From: CAWCVR01 sp963799105
GTDB taxonomy: Bacteria; Acidobacteriota; Terriglobia; Bryobacterales; Bryobacteraceae
DNA length: 64,000 nucleotides
Assembly (NCBI GenBank): GCA_963799105.1
Contig: CAWCVR010000001.1
Coordinates: forward strand, 124,001 to 188,000
Direction: 5' to 3'
The notes beneath the pieces were generated by a model that did not search any database, was not told the origin of the DNA, and was given only the letters and a program-made list of their open reading frames with translations. Positions within the stretch are counted from its first letter, which is position 1; each line of letters begins with the position of its first letter. The position numbers and the translations under genes were made by a program. This document shows, piece by piece, positions 1-8,334 of this stretch.

Positions 1-60
1 CAAGACAGACGCCGGCCCGCGACCGGCGCGGCGGGCGGCCCGCCGGCGGAAGCGAAGTAA
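1..60 (+). CDS. C-terminal end of an upstream gene (partial)
   Basis: The frame beginning at base 1 is open and ends with TAA at 58-60, giving a 19-residue Pro/Ala/Gly-rich tail ending in PPAEAK. It lies 27 bases before an exbD gene with a good ribosome site. This fits the end of a preceding ExbB or first ExbD protein of the same operon. The family cannot be read from so little sequence; the operon position is the only clue. Confidence 0.45.
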   Translation, partial: QDRRRPATGAAGGPPAEAK

Positions 61-87
61 CGGGATCTATTTAAAAGGAGCAATCTT

Positions 88-510
88 ATGTCAATGGCAG
101 TCGGCGGCGCCGGTGGTGTTAAATCGGACATCAACATGACGCCTATGATCGACGTGCTGCTGGTGCTGATCATCATTTTCATGGTCATCACTCCTCTGAC
201 ACCGAAGGGCCTGGATGCCCTGGTGCCGCAGCCGCCTCCACCGGGACAGCAGGCCAGCGCGTCGGATTTGCGCACGGTGGTGATCGTGGTTGACGCCAAT
301 CACAAGGTTCAGGTCAACCAGCAGGACACCGAATGGGACGCCCTACAGGCGAAACTCGAAGATATTTTCAAGACGCGTGCCGAACGGGTGGTCTTCGTCA
401 AAGGGAATCCCGACCTGGACTATATGTGGGTCGCTAAGGCGATCGATATCGCCCACGGCGCCGGCATCGACAAGGTCGGTCTGATGCCTTTCAAGGACCT
501 TGGAGAATAG
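88..510 (+). CDS. exbD: Biopolymer transport protein ExbD/TolR
   Basis: A 140-residue ExbD/TolR protein, the usual family length. A short cytoplasmic N-terminus leads into one membrane segment at about residues 20-37. The signature around TPMIDVLLVL contains Asp22, the proton-pathway aspartate known in this family. The rest is the periplasmic domain. ExbD works with ExbB to convert proton motive force into movement of a TonB-type protein at the inner membrane. The start is supported by AAAAGGAGC 6-8 bases upstream. The neighbouring TPR lipoprotein and the TonB-like gene at 4.1-5.1 kb fit one energy-transduction set. Confidence 0.93.
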   Translation: MSMAVGGAGGVKSDINMTPMIDVLLVLIIIFMVITPLTPKGLDALVPQPPPPGQQASASDLRTVVIVVDANHKVQVNQQDTEWDALQAKLEDIFKTRAERVVFVKGNPDLDYMWVAKAIDIAHGAGIDKVGLMPFKDLGE

Positions 511-523
511 GAGATCGTAGTCC

Positions 524-1345
524 ATGCGGAAATTCGCATTGATCCTGGCAGTCGCCGCCTTGGCGGCCATGGCCACAAGCTGCACGCAGTTGAGAGCGCG
601 CGATCAGATTAACAAAGGCGTGGCAGCCTTCAGGAGCGCCCAGTATCCGGAAGCGGTGGAGCATTTCAAGACGGCCGTCGAGCTCGATCCGAACTTCATC
701 ACCGCCCGCCTCTACCTGGCGACCGCCTACATGCAACAGTACATCCCCGGCTCGCCGGAACCGGAAAACGTCAAAATGGCCGACGAAGCCCTGCACCAGT
801 TCAACATCGTGCTGGAACAGAAACCCAACGACACCGTGGCCATCGCTTCCATCGCCTCCCTGTATCTCAACCAGAAGAAGTGGGACGATGCCGAGGCCGA
901 GTACCGGAAGCTGATCGCCGTCGATCCGAACAACAAGGACGCCTACTACAGCATCGGGTTTATCGTCTGGTCCAAGTGGTACATCCCTTATCAGACCGCC
1001 CGCGCCAACGCCAATATGAAGCCGGAAGATCCCGGTCCCATCAAGGATAAGAAGATCCGGGAGGATGTGAAGGCCCAGTACGACAGCGTGATCGACGACG
1101 GTTTAAAGTGTCTCGACAAGGCGCTCCAGATCGACCCCGAGTACGTGGACGCCATGGCCTACGAGAACCTTCTGATCCGCGAACGCGCCGACCTGACCGC
1201 CGACAAGCAGGACTACGAGGCGCAGATCAAAGTCGCCGACCAGTGGATGCAGAAGGCCCTGGACACCAAGAAGTTGATCGCCGAACGCAAGGAAAAGAGC
1301 GGCACTGCCGGCGGTATCACCTTGGATACCGGCGCCGCCAAGTAG
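524..1345 (+). CDS. TPR-repeat lipoprotein of the ExbD operon
   Basis: A 273-residue secreted protein. The N-terminus is a lipoprotein signal peptide: a basic start, a hydrophobic Ala-rich core and a lipobox ending in ATSC, with the lipidated Cys at residue 20. From residue 26 on there are several tetratricopeptide repeats with the usual DP-N and Y-A-Y spacing, for example AVELDPNFITARLYLATAY and LIAVDPNNKDAYYSIG. It begins 13 bases after exbD, so it is probably co-transcribed. TPR proteins are scaffolds. A role in assembling or linking the ExbBD-TonB machine at the membrane is inference from the operon only. Confidence 0.85.
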   Translation: MRKFALILAVAALAAMATSCTQLRARDQINKGVAAFRSAQYPEAVEHFKTAVELDPNFITARLYLATAYMQQYIPGSPEPENVKMADEALHQFNIVLEQKPNDTVAIASIASLYLNQKKWDDAEAEYRKLIAVDPNNKDAYYSIGFIVWSKWYIPYQTARANANMKPEDPGPIKDKKIREDVKAQYDSVIDDGLKCLDKALQIDPEYVDAMAYENLLIRERADLTADKQDYEAQIKVADQWMQKALDTKKLIAERKEKSGTAGGITLDTGAAK

Positions 1346-1436
1346 TATTTCCAGTTTCCACCGGCCGCCGCCGCGGCCCCGGCTCCAGGCCGCGGCGGTT
1401 TGGAGGGAAGCTGTATCACGTTACAATTGGAGCAGA

Positions 1437-3662
1437 GTGGCCGCTGAAACCCTACCCCCACCGCAATCGCCCGATCCCATCGATTCCCTGTACCGCGAAC
1501 TGGAAGCCAAGATTCGCGAGTACCGCCCCAAGGACGATCTCGACCCGCTCCAGGCCGCCTTCCGCTACGCCCGGAAATATCACGAAGGACAGTCGCGCGA
1601 TTCCGGCGAGCCCTTCATGGCCCATCCCCTCAAGGTGGCCCACATCCTGGCCGACATGCGAATGGACGTGGTCGCCATGGAAACCGGCCTGCTGCACGAC
1701 GTGGTGGAAGACACCAGCGTCACCGTCGAGCAGGTGCGCAAGGAATTCGGCGACGACGTGGCCCGTTGCGTGGACGGCGTCACCAAGCTGACCAAGCTGG
1801 ACTTTTTCTCCGCCGAGGACCGCCAGGCGGAGAGCTTTCGCAAAATGCTGCTGGCCATGGTGGAGGACATCCGCGTCATCATGGTCAAACTCGCCGACCG
1901 CATGCACAACATGCGGACCCTGGGCTTCCTCTCGCCGGAACGGCGCGAGCGCATCGCGCGCGAGACCATCGAAATCTACGCCCCCATCGCGCACCGCCTG
2001 GGAATGGGCAAGGTGCGCGGCGAACTGGAAGACCTCGCCTTCCAGTACCTGGAGCCGGATGCCTACCGGGAAATCGTGGCGGCCATCGAATCGCGCCGCC
2101 ATTCCAACGAGGGATTCCTCACCGAGATCCGCCGCACGGTGGAAGCGGAACTGCGGCGCGAGGGCATTCCCGCCCGGCTGGATGGGCGCGTCAAGCGGCC
2201 CTATTCGGTGTTTCAGAAACTGCGCCGGCAGAAGATTACGGTCGACCAGATCTACGACCTCACGGCCCTGCGCATCGTCACCGATTCGGTGAAGAACTGC
2301 TACGCCGCCCTGGGCGTGATTCACAACGAGTGGCGGCCCATTCCGGGCCGCATCAAGGATTTCATCGCCATCCCGCGTCCCAACCTCTACCAGTCGCTGC
2401 ACACCTCGGTGGTCGGACCGCACGGCCAGACCTTCGAGGTGCAGATCCGCACCGAGGAGATGCACCGCATCGCCGAGGAAGGCATCGCGGCGCACTGGAA
2501 GTACAAGGAAGGCCGCAAGGGACCGGCGGCCGACGACCAGCGCATCGCCTGGCTGCGCCACCTGGTGGAGTGGCAGCGCGACGTGCAGGACCCCGCCGAG
2601 TTCATGTCCACCCTCAAGGTGGACCTGTATCCCGAAGAGGTCTACACCTTCACCCCGCGCGGCAAGGTGATCGTGCTGCCGCGCGACGCCACGCCCATCG
2701 ATTTCGCCTACGCCATTCACTCCGACGTGGGCCAGACCTGCACCGGCGCCAAGGTGAATGGCCGCATCGTGCCGCTGCGCTCCGGGTTGCGCAACGGCGA
2801 CATCGTGGAGATCATCACGCAGCAGGGCCACGAGCCCAGCAAGGACTGGCTGGCGTTCGTCAAGACCTCCCGCGCGCGCAACAAGATCAAGCACGTCATC
2901 AACGCCAGCGAGCGCATCAAGGCCATCGACATCGGCCAGAAGTACCTGGACAAGGAGGCCCGCCGCCTGGGCGTCTCGCTCGGCAAGGTCACCCGGGCCG
3001 ACACCGAAAAGGCCGTCTCCGATTACGGCTACGCCAAGATGGAGGACCTGTACGCGGCTCTCGGCTACGGCAAGTACTCGGCGCGCCAGGTGCTGAGCAA
3101 ACTCGCCCCGGGGTTGGTCAAGGACGACCCAGCCGACGTGCGGGGCGCTGCCGCGTCCCCGGAAGCCGCACCCGGCGCGGCTCCCGCCGGCCCGGGACGG
3201 CCGCGGGACGGCGACTCCGTCATCAAGGTCCGCGGCGTCGACGACCTGCTGGTGTACCGCGCCAAGTGCTGCAACCCGATTCGCGGCGAAGCCATCGTGG
3301 GTTACGTCACGCGCGGCAAGGGCGTGGCCGTGCACTCCCGCATGTGCCCCAACGTGCAGAGCCTGATGTACGACGTGGAGCGCAAGATCGAAGTGGAATG
3401 GGCGCGGACGGCGGAGGATTCCTTCCCGGTCCGCATCGTGGTGCACACCGACGACCGGCCCGGCATGCTGAACTCCCTCACCGGCGTGCTCTCCGACGAA
3501 AACACCAACATCCGCAGCCTGGAGGCCAAGGCCGACACCGACCAAGCCGGCGGGGTGGTGGAGATGACCGTCGAGGTCCGCGACAAGAAGCAGCTCGAAC
3601 GCCTGGTCGGGGCCATGCGGCGCATTTCCGGCGTGCGCGACGTGGAGCGTCTCTTCAACTGA
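1437..3662 (+). CDS. relA: Bifunctional (p)ppGpp synthetase/hydrolase RelA/SpoT
   Basis: A 741-residue Rel-type stringent-response enzyme with full domain order. The HD hydrolase domain has His63 and the His87-Asp88 pair in GLLHDVVED. The synthetase domain spans about 250-360 (KRPYSVFQKL, YDLTALRI, EVQIRTEEMHRIAEEG). TGS follows at roughly 400-455, then a Cys-containing segment (RAKCCNPI) near 600 and a C-terminal ACT domain. Both active sites look intact, so synthesis and hydrolysis are both expected. The GTG start at 1437 sits behind GGAG. The gene ends just before the DUF971 gene, so the two probably share a transcript. Confidence 0.95.
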   Translation: MAAETLPPPQSPDPIDSLYRELEAKIREYRPKDDLDPLQAAFRYARKYHEGQSRDSGEPFMAHPLKVAHILADMRMDVVAMETGLLHDVVEDTSVTVEQVRKEFGDDVARCVDGVTKLTKLDFFSAEDRQAESFRKMLLAMVEDIRVIMVKLADRMHNMRTLGFLSPERRERIARETIEIYAPIAHRLGMGKVRGELEDLAFQYLEPDAYREIVAAIESRRHSNEGFLTEIRRTVEAELRREGIPARLDGRVKRPYSVFQKLRRQKITVDQIYDLTALRIVTDSVKNCYAALGVIHNEWRPIPGRIKDFIAIPRPNLYQSLHTSVVGPHGQTFEVQIRTEEMHRIAEEGIAAHWKYKEGRKGPAADDQRIAWLRHLVEWQRDVQDPAEFMSTLKVDLYPEEVYTFTPRGKVIVLPRDATPIDFAYAIHSDVGQTCTGAKVNGRIVPLRSGLRNGDIVEIITQQGHEPSKDWLAFVKTSRARNKIKHVINASERIKAIDIGQKYLDKEARRLGVSLGKVTRADTEKAVSDYGYAKMEDLYAALGYGKYSARQVLSKLAPGLVKDDPADVRGAAASPEAAPGAAPAGPGRPRDGDSVIKVRGVDDLLVYRAKCCNPIRGEAIVGYVTRGKGVAVHSRMCPNVQSLMYDVERKIEVEWARTAEDSFPVRIVVHTDDRPGMLNSLTGVLSDENTNIRSLEAKADTDQAGGVVEMTVEVRDKKQLERLVGAMRRISGVRDVERLFN

Positions 3663-3664
3663 AT

Positions 3665-4000
3665 ATGTCTTTCTCTACCGATCCCGAACACATCGCCATC
3701 TCCAAGTCCAAGGGCATCAAGATCGATTGGAAGGATGGCCATCGCAGCGAATACGCCCTGCAATATCTGCGCGACAAGTGCCCATGCGCGGGTTGCACGG
3801 GCGCGCATGGAACCCCGCCGCGGCCGCCGGGCCCAGAGGCGGAACCCTCGAATCCGTTCCCCATGTACCAGCCCGCGCTGAAGATGCTGGACGCGAAGCC
3901 GGTCGGAAACTACGCCATCCAGATCGACTGGAGCGACGGGCACAAGGCCGGAATTTACTCCTACGAGCATTTTCGCAACATTTGCCCGTGTTGCCAGTAG
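3665..4000 (+). CDS. DUF971 family protein (GBBH-like N-terminal domain)
   Basis: A 111-residue protein starting at ATG 3665, two bases after the relA stop. It has the DUF971/GBBH-like N-terminal fold: two half repeats built around IDWKDGHRSEY and IDWSDGHKAGIYSYEH. Cysteine pairs in CPCAGC and ICPCCQ may bind metal. Members are often small accessory proteins near Fe-S or respiratory genes and their function is not settled. The TAG stop falls inside the terminal inverted repeat of the adjacent repeat element (3997-4128), so the last residues and stop may have been reshaped by that insertion. Confidence 0.85.
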   Translation: MSFSTDPEHIAISKSKGIKIDWKDGHRSEYALQYLRDKCPCAGCTGAHGTPPRPPGPEAEPSNPFPMYQPALKMLDAKPVGNYAIQIDWSDGHKAGIYSYEHFRNICPCCQ

Positions 4001-4128
4001 GGCGGACCCCCTGGTCCGCGCGGGTCCCCTGGACCCGCTGTGCGTTCGAAGAGTGAGTTGGCTTAGAAGGAAAGGCCGGCCAGGGGGCCGGCCGCGGATG
4101 GCCCAGCGGGCACCCGGGTCCGCCCTAC
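3997..4128. repeat. R-family inverted-repeat element, copy R1
   Basis: A palindromic non-coding element between two convergent genes. Its ends are GTAGGGCGGACCC and the reverse complement. Inside are two strong hairpins: GCGGGTCC with GGACCCGC on the left, and GGCCGGCC with its complement on the right. The same order is found at 6936-7063 and, inverted, at 41941-42066. The element contains the stop codons of both neighbours, TAG at 3998-4000 (+) and 4127-4125 (-). It may also act as a two-way terminator (inference). Confidence 0.8.
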
Positions 4129-5120
4129 AACAACCGGAAGTTTACGGCAATCTGCGCCTGCACCGCTACCGGCTTTCCATCCTTGGTGCCGGGTTTGAAG
4201 CGCCACTGCTGCACGGCCTTGATGGCCTGCTCGTCCAGGCCCAACCCCAGGCTGTGGACCACCGAAATATTGGTGGGGAGACCCTTGGCGTCGATAATCA
4301 CCGCCAGAATCACTTCGCCGGAGTACTTGGCCTTGCGGGCTTCCTCGGAATACTCGGGTTCCGGCTTGTAGATCGGAATCGGCGCCGTAACGCCGTTGCC
4401 CACCTTATAGGCGCCGCCGCCGAACCCGCCGCCGGAGCCAGGCCCCATGCCGCCGCCGTTGCCGGAGCCGATGCCGCCGCCCTTACCGGAGCCGATGCCG
4501 CCGCCAGAACCGGTTCCGTTGGACGGAGGTCCGATCTTGCCCAGCGGATCGCCGTAGTTCGTGCAGGTGGGGCAATCCGGCAGCTTGATGCTCGGATCCG
4601 CCAGGATCGAAGGCTCCATCGACAGAAGCGGGTGGTCGTTGTTCACCACGGCGGAAGGCGGAGTGAACTGGCGAAATGCCTGCTTCGGCAACTTGCCCTT
4701 GCTGGCCTCCAGCAGGGACCGGTCGCCGCCGCCGCCGCCGCCCTTTGGCGCCACCTTGTCGGGCTTGAATGGCGTATCCGGATCCATCGAAGGCATGACG
4801 ATGCTGACCGCGGCCTTCACCGCCTGTTGTCCCGGCTTGGTCGAGAATACCGTGAACACCAGTACGACCATCGCAATCTGGAAGCCGGTCGACATCATGA
4901 AGGACTTCTTCTGGCGACCGTACAGGCCCCAGATATCCTTCACCGCAACAGGCTTGGAAGTCACCTCGAGTGGCGGCAGTTTGGGCGGATGAATGATCTC
5001 GCCAATGGAGGTGGCGAGCAACTTGTACCAGGGCTCTTCGACGGAGTCGGCCAGCAGGCGGGAGAGGTGATCTTCCGCGGTATTATAATGCGGGTTGTTG
5101 GGTTCCGACAGGTTAGCCAT
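4125..5120 (-). CDS. TonB-like energy transducer with long cytoplasmic N-terminus
   Basis: A 331-residue protein. A cytoplasmic segment of about 74 residues comes first, then one membrane helix (about 75-93). A periplasmic linker follows with a Gly-rich stretch (200-236). The C-terminal TonB domain (about 250-331) includes YKPEPEYSEEARKAKYSGEV and QWRFKPG. TonB proteins carry energy from ExbBD to outer-membrane receptors. Classical TonB has its helix within the first 40 residues, so the long N-terminus is unusual. It converges on DUF971, and its TAG stop is part of the R1 repeat. A role with the ExbD operon at 88-1345 is inference. Confidence 0.85.
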   Translation of the reverse strand: MANLSEPNNPHYNTAEDHLSRLLADSVEEPWYKLLATSIGEIIHPPKLPPLEVTSKPVAVKDIWGLYGRQKKSFMMSTGFQIAMVVLVFTVFSTKPGQQAVKAAVSIVMPSMDPDTPFKPDKVAPKGGGGGGDRSLLEASKGKLPKQAFRQFTPPSAVVNNDHPLLSMEPSILADPSIKLPDCPTCTNYGDPLGKIGPPSNGTGSGGGIGSGKGGGIGSGNGGGMGPGSGGGFGGGAYKVGNGVTAPIPIYKPEPEYSEEARKAKYSGEVILAVIIDAKGLPTNISVVHSLGLGLDEQAIKAVQQWRFKPGTKDGKPVAVQAQIAVNFRLL

Positions 5121-5396
5121 CTTCCTTCACCAGCCCCCCAAGCTTCCTCAGGGCCACTCCTAACGACTATTGGACGCTTTCCAGACCCTTGCCGTTACAG
5201 GTTTTGGAAACACTCCATTCGAAATGATAACTACTCAGTATACCACCCTTTGCCCCGATCTGCTTTGTAAACACGTATATATAGACGTTCGAGGCGAGAA
5301 AACGGTTCACGGCAGTGCGCTTCCGGAACTGGAAGATGAGTGGATCGGTTCCGTCCCATTTGCGGCTGGCGCGTATCTCCGGCAGAATCAATACTG

Positions 5397-6836
5397 ATGA
5401 AGATCTCACTCGAGTTTCAACCCGCCGAGCGAGTCGACGCCGAAGCGTTGATCGTCCCGGTTTTTGAAGGCCGGCCGGAAACCCGGTTCGGAGCCCCCGG
5501 CCTGGCTGGCGAAGTCACCGGAAAGGCCTTGGAGTTCACGCTCCTGCACCACGTTTCCGGGGTTTCGGCTACTCGTGTTCTGCTGGCCGGAGCCGGGAAA
5601 TCGGAGAAGTTCACCGCTGCGGAGCAGCGCAACCTGGCGGGCGCCGCGGTCCGCTACTTGAAATTGAAATCGGTGGGCCGGGTGGCCCTGGCGCTCGATC
5701 CGGCTTTCGCCGCGCCGGAGTTCGCACAAGCCGCGGTGGAGGGAGCCATTCTGGGCGATTTCGACCCGGACACGTACAAGACCGGCGAGAAGAAGGCGGT
5801 GGAACGGTTCACCGTGGTGGCGGCGGAGGGCGGTGAGCCGCTGGAGCGAGCCGTGGAGCGGGGCCGGATTGTCGCCGAGGCGCAGAACTCGACGCGCGCC
5901 CTGGTCAGCGAACCGGCCAATAAGCTGATGCCGTCGGGAGTGGCGGCGGCGGCGCGCCAGGTGGCCGCGGAATTCGGCCTGGAGTGCCAGGTGTTGGAGC
6001 GCGAAGAGATGGCCAGCCTGGGAATGCGCGCCCTGTTGGGCGTGGCCCAGGGCAGCGCCCAGCCGCCGGCCCTGGTGATGCTGCGCTACCAACCCTCCGG
6101 CGCGCAGCCCAAGGCCCATTTGGGACTGATCGGCAAAGGCGTCACCTTCGATAGCGGCGGCATTTCCATCAAACCCTCCGACGGCATGGAGAAGATGAAA
6201 TACGACATGGCCGGAGGCGCGGCCGCCATCGGCGCCATGCGGGCCATCGCGCAACTGAAACCCTCCATCCCCGTCACCGCCTTCATCCCGTGCGTCGAGA
6301 ACATGCCGGGGGGCCGCGCGCAACGGCCCGGCGACATCGTCGCGGCCATGTCCGGGAAGACCATCGAAGTCATCAACACCGACGCTGAAGGCCGGCTCAT
6401 TCTGGCCGACACGCTGACCTACGCGCGTTCGCGGGGCTGCACCCACCTGGTGGACGCGGCCACGCTCACCGGCGCCATCGTGGTGGCGCTGGGGCATCTC
6501 CGCGCGGGACTGTTCTCGAGCCACGATGGGCTGCGCGACCGCGTGCTGAGTGCCTCGCAGTCCGCCGGCGAACGCATGTGGCCGATGCCGCTCGACGAGG
6601 ACTACAAGGACTACCTGAAAAGCGCCTTCGCCGATCTGGCCAACGTGGGCGGCCGGTGGGGCGGCGCTGTCACCGCCGCAATTTTCCTGAAGGAGTTCGC
6701 CGGGGAGACGCCATGGGTCCACCTGGACATCGCCGGCACGGCCTGGCTGGACGACGAGAAGCCGCACCTGGCCAAAGGCCCGACTGGACTTCCCGTGCGG
6801 ACGCTGGTCCGCCTGGCGCTGGACTGGGAGGAGTAG
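5397..6836 (+). CDS. pepA: Leucyl aminopeptidase (M17 family)
   Basis: A 479-residue cytosolic aminopeptidase that removes N-terminal residues using two metal ions. The M17 catalytic domain is complete: GKGVTFDSGG (metal Lys and Asp), KYDMAGG (Asp) and NTDAEGRL (Asp and Glu). A variable N-terminal domain precedes it. The frame is open from 5340, but MKISLEFQPAE at 5397 matches the normal family start, so the first 19 codons are left out. It is transcribed away from the TonB gene across a 276-base gap with no other gene. Confidence 0.94.
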   Translation: MKISLEFQPAERVDAEALIVPVFEGRPETRFGAPGLAGEVTGKALEFTLLHHVSGVSATRVLLAGAGKSEKFTAAEQRNLAGAAVRYLKLKSVGRVALALDPAFAAPEFAQAAVEGAILGDFDPDTYKTGEKKAVERFTVVAAEGGEPLERAVERGRIVAEAQNSTRALVSEPANKLMPSGVAAAARQVAAEFGLECQVLEREEMASLGMRALLGVAQGSAQPPALVMLRYQPSGAQPKAHLGLIGKGVTFDSGGISIKPSDGMEKMKYDMAGGAAAIGAMRAIAQLKPSIPVTAFIPCVENMPGGRAQRPGDIVAAMSGKTIEVINTDAEGRLILADTLTYARSRGCTHLVDAATLTGAIVVALGHLRAGLFSSHDGLRDRVLSASQSAGERMWPMPLDEDYKDYLKSAFADLANVGGRWGGAVTAAIFLKEFAGETPWVHLDIAGTAWLDDEKPHLAKGPTGLPVRTLVRLALDWEE

Positions 6837-6935
6837 ATTGGATCAAGTTGGTGCCATTTTGAGACAGGCTGCGCTTTAGTTTCAGCAAGTTACAGGATCT
6901 GATTGGACCAACTCGGTCCAACTGTCCCGGCAACC

Positions 6936-7063
6936 GTTGTGGGGCGGACCCCCAGGTCCGCGCGGGTCCCCCTGGACCCGCTGTCTCGTCGAAGGATCCA
7001 TTGCCGGGCGCAAGAAAGGCCGGCCAGGGGGCCGGCAGCGGACCTGGGGGTCCGCCCCACAAC
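6936..7063. repeat. R-family inverted-repeat element, copy R2
   Basis: A 128-base palindromic element with perfect 26-base terminal inverted repeats beginning GTTGTGGGGCGGAC. Inside are the same two hairpins as in R1, in the same orientation: the GCGGGTCC/GGACCCGC pair on the left and the GGCCGGCC pair on the right. It lies in the gap between pepA and an RDD gene and encodes nothing. The size and TIR design resemble a MITE or an extended REP-type element. No transposase of matching ends is seen in the window. Confidence 0.85.
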
Positions 7064-7135
7064 CTCGGGTTGTCTGCCATGGTTCTGAAATGGCCATGCT
7101 GCTACAATCTCCTAAACCACTACGTGGACGACCTT

Positions 7136-7747
7136 ATGACACCTCAAACGTATTACTGTTCGGAATGCGGACGGCCCGCGGCCCCCGAGGAACTGGCTCG
7201 CTTCGGCGACCGGCTGGTGTGTCCAAACTGTAAGAACGCCTATGCGCAGAAACTGCGCGAGGGCGTGGCGCCGGCCGGCTACGTGCGGTACGGCGGATTC
7301 TGGATGCGCTTCGTGGCATACCTCATCGACTACACCATTGTGGGGATCCCCTTGGGGATTCTATCCGCGATTCTGATGGGCGGGTCCATGCTTGCGTTGA
7401 CGCGGTTGGGGCCGAACCCCTCGCCCGAGGATACCCTTGCGGCCATGATGCCCATGTTCGGGGCGGTGGCCGTGCTGAGCCTTGTCGGAATGGTGCTGTA
7501 CTGCTCCTACGAAACGTTCTTCCTGGTCAAGTACGGCGCCACGCCGGGCAAGATGGCGATGGGACTTAAGGTCGTCCGTCCCGATGGATCGGGGATTCAG
7601 GTGGGGCGCGCCATTGGCCGCTATTTTTCGAAAGTCCTGAGCGGCATCATCCTTTACATCGGGTTCATCATGGTGGGCTTCGACGCCGAAAAACGGGGGC
7701 TGCACGACATGATCTGCGACACCCGGGTGATCAAAACCAGAGGTTGA
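7136..7747 (+). CDS. Zinc-ribbon plus RDD-family membrane protein
   Basis: A 203-residue protein. The N-terminal zinc ribbon has CSECG near residue 8 and CPNCK about 20 residues later. An RDD domain with three or four membrane segments follows; the Arg and the Asp pair of the family appear in GFWMRFVAYLIDY, and GKMAMGLKVV is the second conserved block. ATG 7136 is chosen because the zinc ribbon begins there; an earlier ATG at 7079 lies right after repeat R2. RDD proteins are poorly understood, and some act in ion transport. A second RDD protein closes the same cluster at 16510-17280. Confidence 0.8.
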   Translation: MTPQTYYCSECGRPAAPEELARFGDRLVCPNCKNAYAQKLREGVAPAGYVRYGGFWMRFVAYLIDYTIVGIPLGILSAILMGGSMLALTRLGPNPSPEDTLAAMMPMFGAVAVLSLVGMVLYCSYETFFLVKYGATPGKMAMGLKVVRPDGSGIQVGRAIGRYFSKVLSGIILYIGFIMVGFDAEKRGLHDMICDTRVIKTRG

Positions 7748-7756
7748 TGCGGCCAG

Positions 7757-8332
7757 ATGCCCGTACCCTGCGCCTGCTGTAGCATGCCGTTGCCCAAATG
7801 GGAGTTGCTGAACGGCGACACCGCTACCTGCCCTTCCTGCGGGCGCCGCAATACCGTGCGGCTCTTTCCGGCCGCCCTGGCGCGGACCACGGCGGCGCAC
7901 GCCGAGACGGCGGTGGATGGCGAGGGCGCGTGCTTCGACCATCCCGCCAAGCGGGCGGTTGCGGCATGCCAGCAATGCGGACGTTTCGTGTGCCAGCTCT
8001 GCGCGGTGGAATTCGGCGGCGGCGTGTGGTGTCCCTCCTGCGTGGCCGCTTCCAGCGGGAAAGCCAAGCCGGCCAATTCCGACACATCGCGCATGCTGTA
8101 CGATACCTGGGCGCTGGCGACGCCCCTCGCCTTGCTGGTGATCTGGCCGCTCACCATTCTTTCCGCGCCCGCGGTGGTGGCGCTGGCCAGCATGAAGTGG
8201 AAGCGGCCCATCAGCCTGGTGCGCCGCTCGCGGTGGCGTTTCGTGGTGGGTCTGGCGGTGGCGCTGGCGCAAGGCGGTGCCTGGTGCTGGCTGATCTGGT
8301 ACCTGGTGGCCAAGGCAAGGTCGGGGGCGTGA
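7757..8332 (+). CDS. Double zinc-finger (B-box-like) membrane protein
   Basis: A 191-residue protein of unknown role. It has an N-terminal zinc ribbon (CACCSMPLPKW, CPSCGRRN), then a B-box-like finger with Cys/His pairs (CFDHPAKRAVAACQQCGRFVC, CAVEFGGGVWCPSC), then two hydrophobic segments at about 120-190. It starts nine bases after the RDD gene, and the next gene follows two bases after its stop, so it belongs to one operon. A related short B-box protein is encoded at 9838-10149. The metal-binding head is probably cytoplasmic and anchored to the membrane (inference). Confidence 0.7.
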   Translation: MPVPCACCSMPLPKWELLNGDTATCPSCGRRNTVRLFPAALARTTAAHAETAVDGEGACFDHPAKRAVAACQQCGRFVCQLCAVEFGGGVWCPSCVAASSGKAKPANSDTSRMLYDTWALATPLALLVIWPLTILSAPAVVALASMKWKRPISLVRRSRWRFVVGLAVALAQGGAWCWLIWYLVAKARSGA

Positions 8333-8334
8333 GC

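Noticed and set aside
1452..3545. 697-codon minus-strand frame opposite relA/spoT
   Set aside because: Rel is complete with all domains on the plus strand; the antisense product is His/Val/Arg-rich nonsense.
5340..5396. Longer N-terminus for pepA from 5340
   Set aside because: The extra 19 residues do not match the family, and ATG 5397 starts the conserved region.
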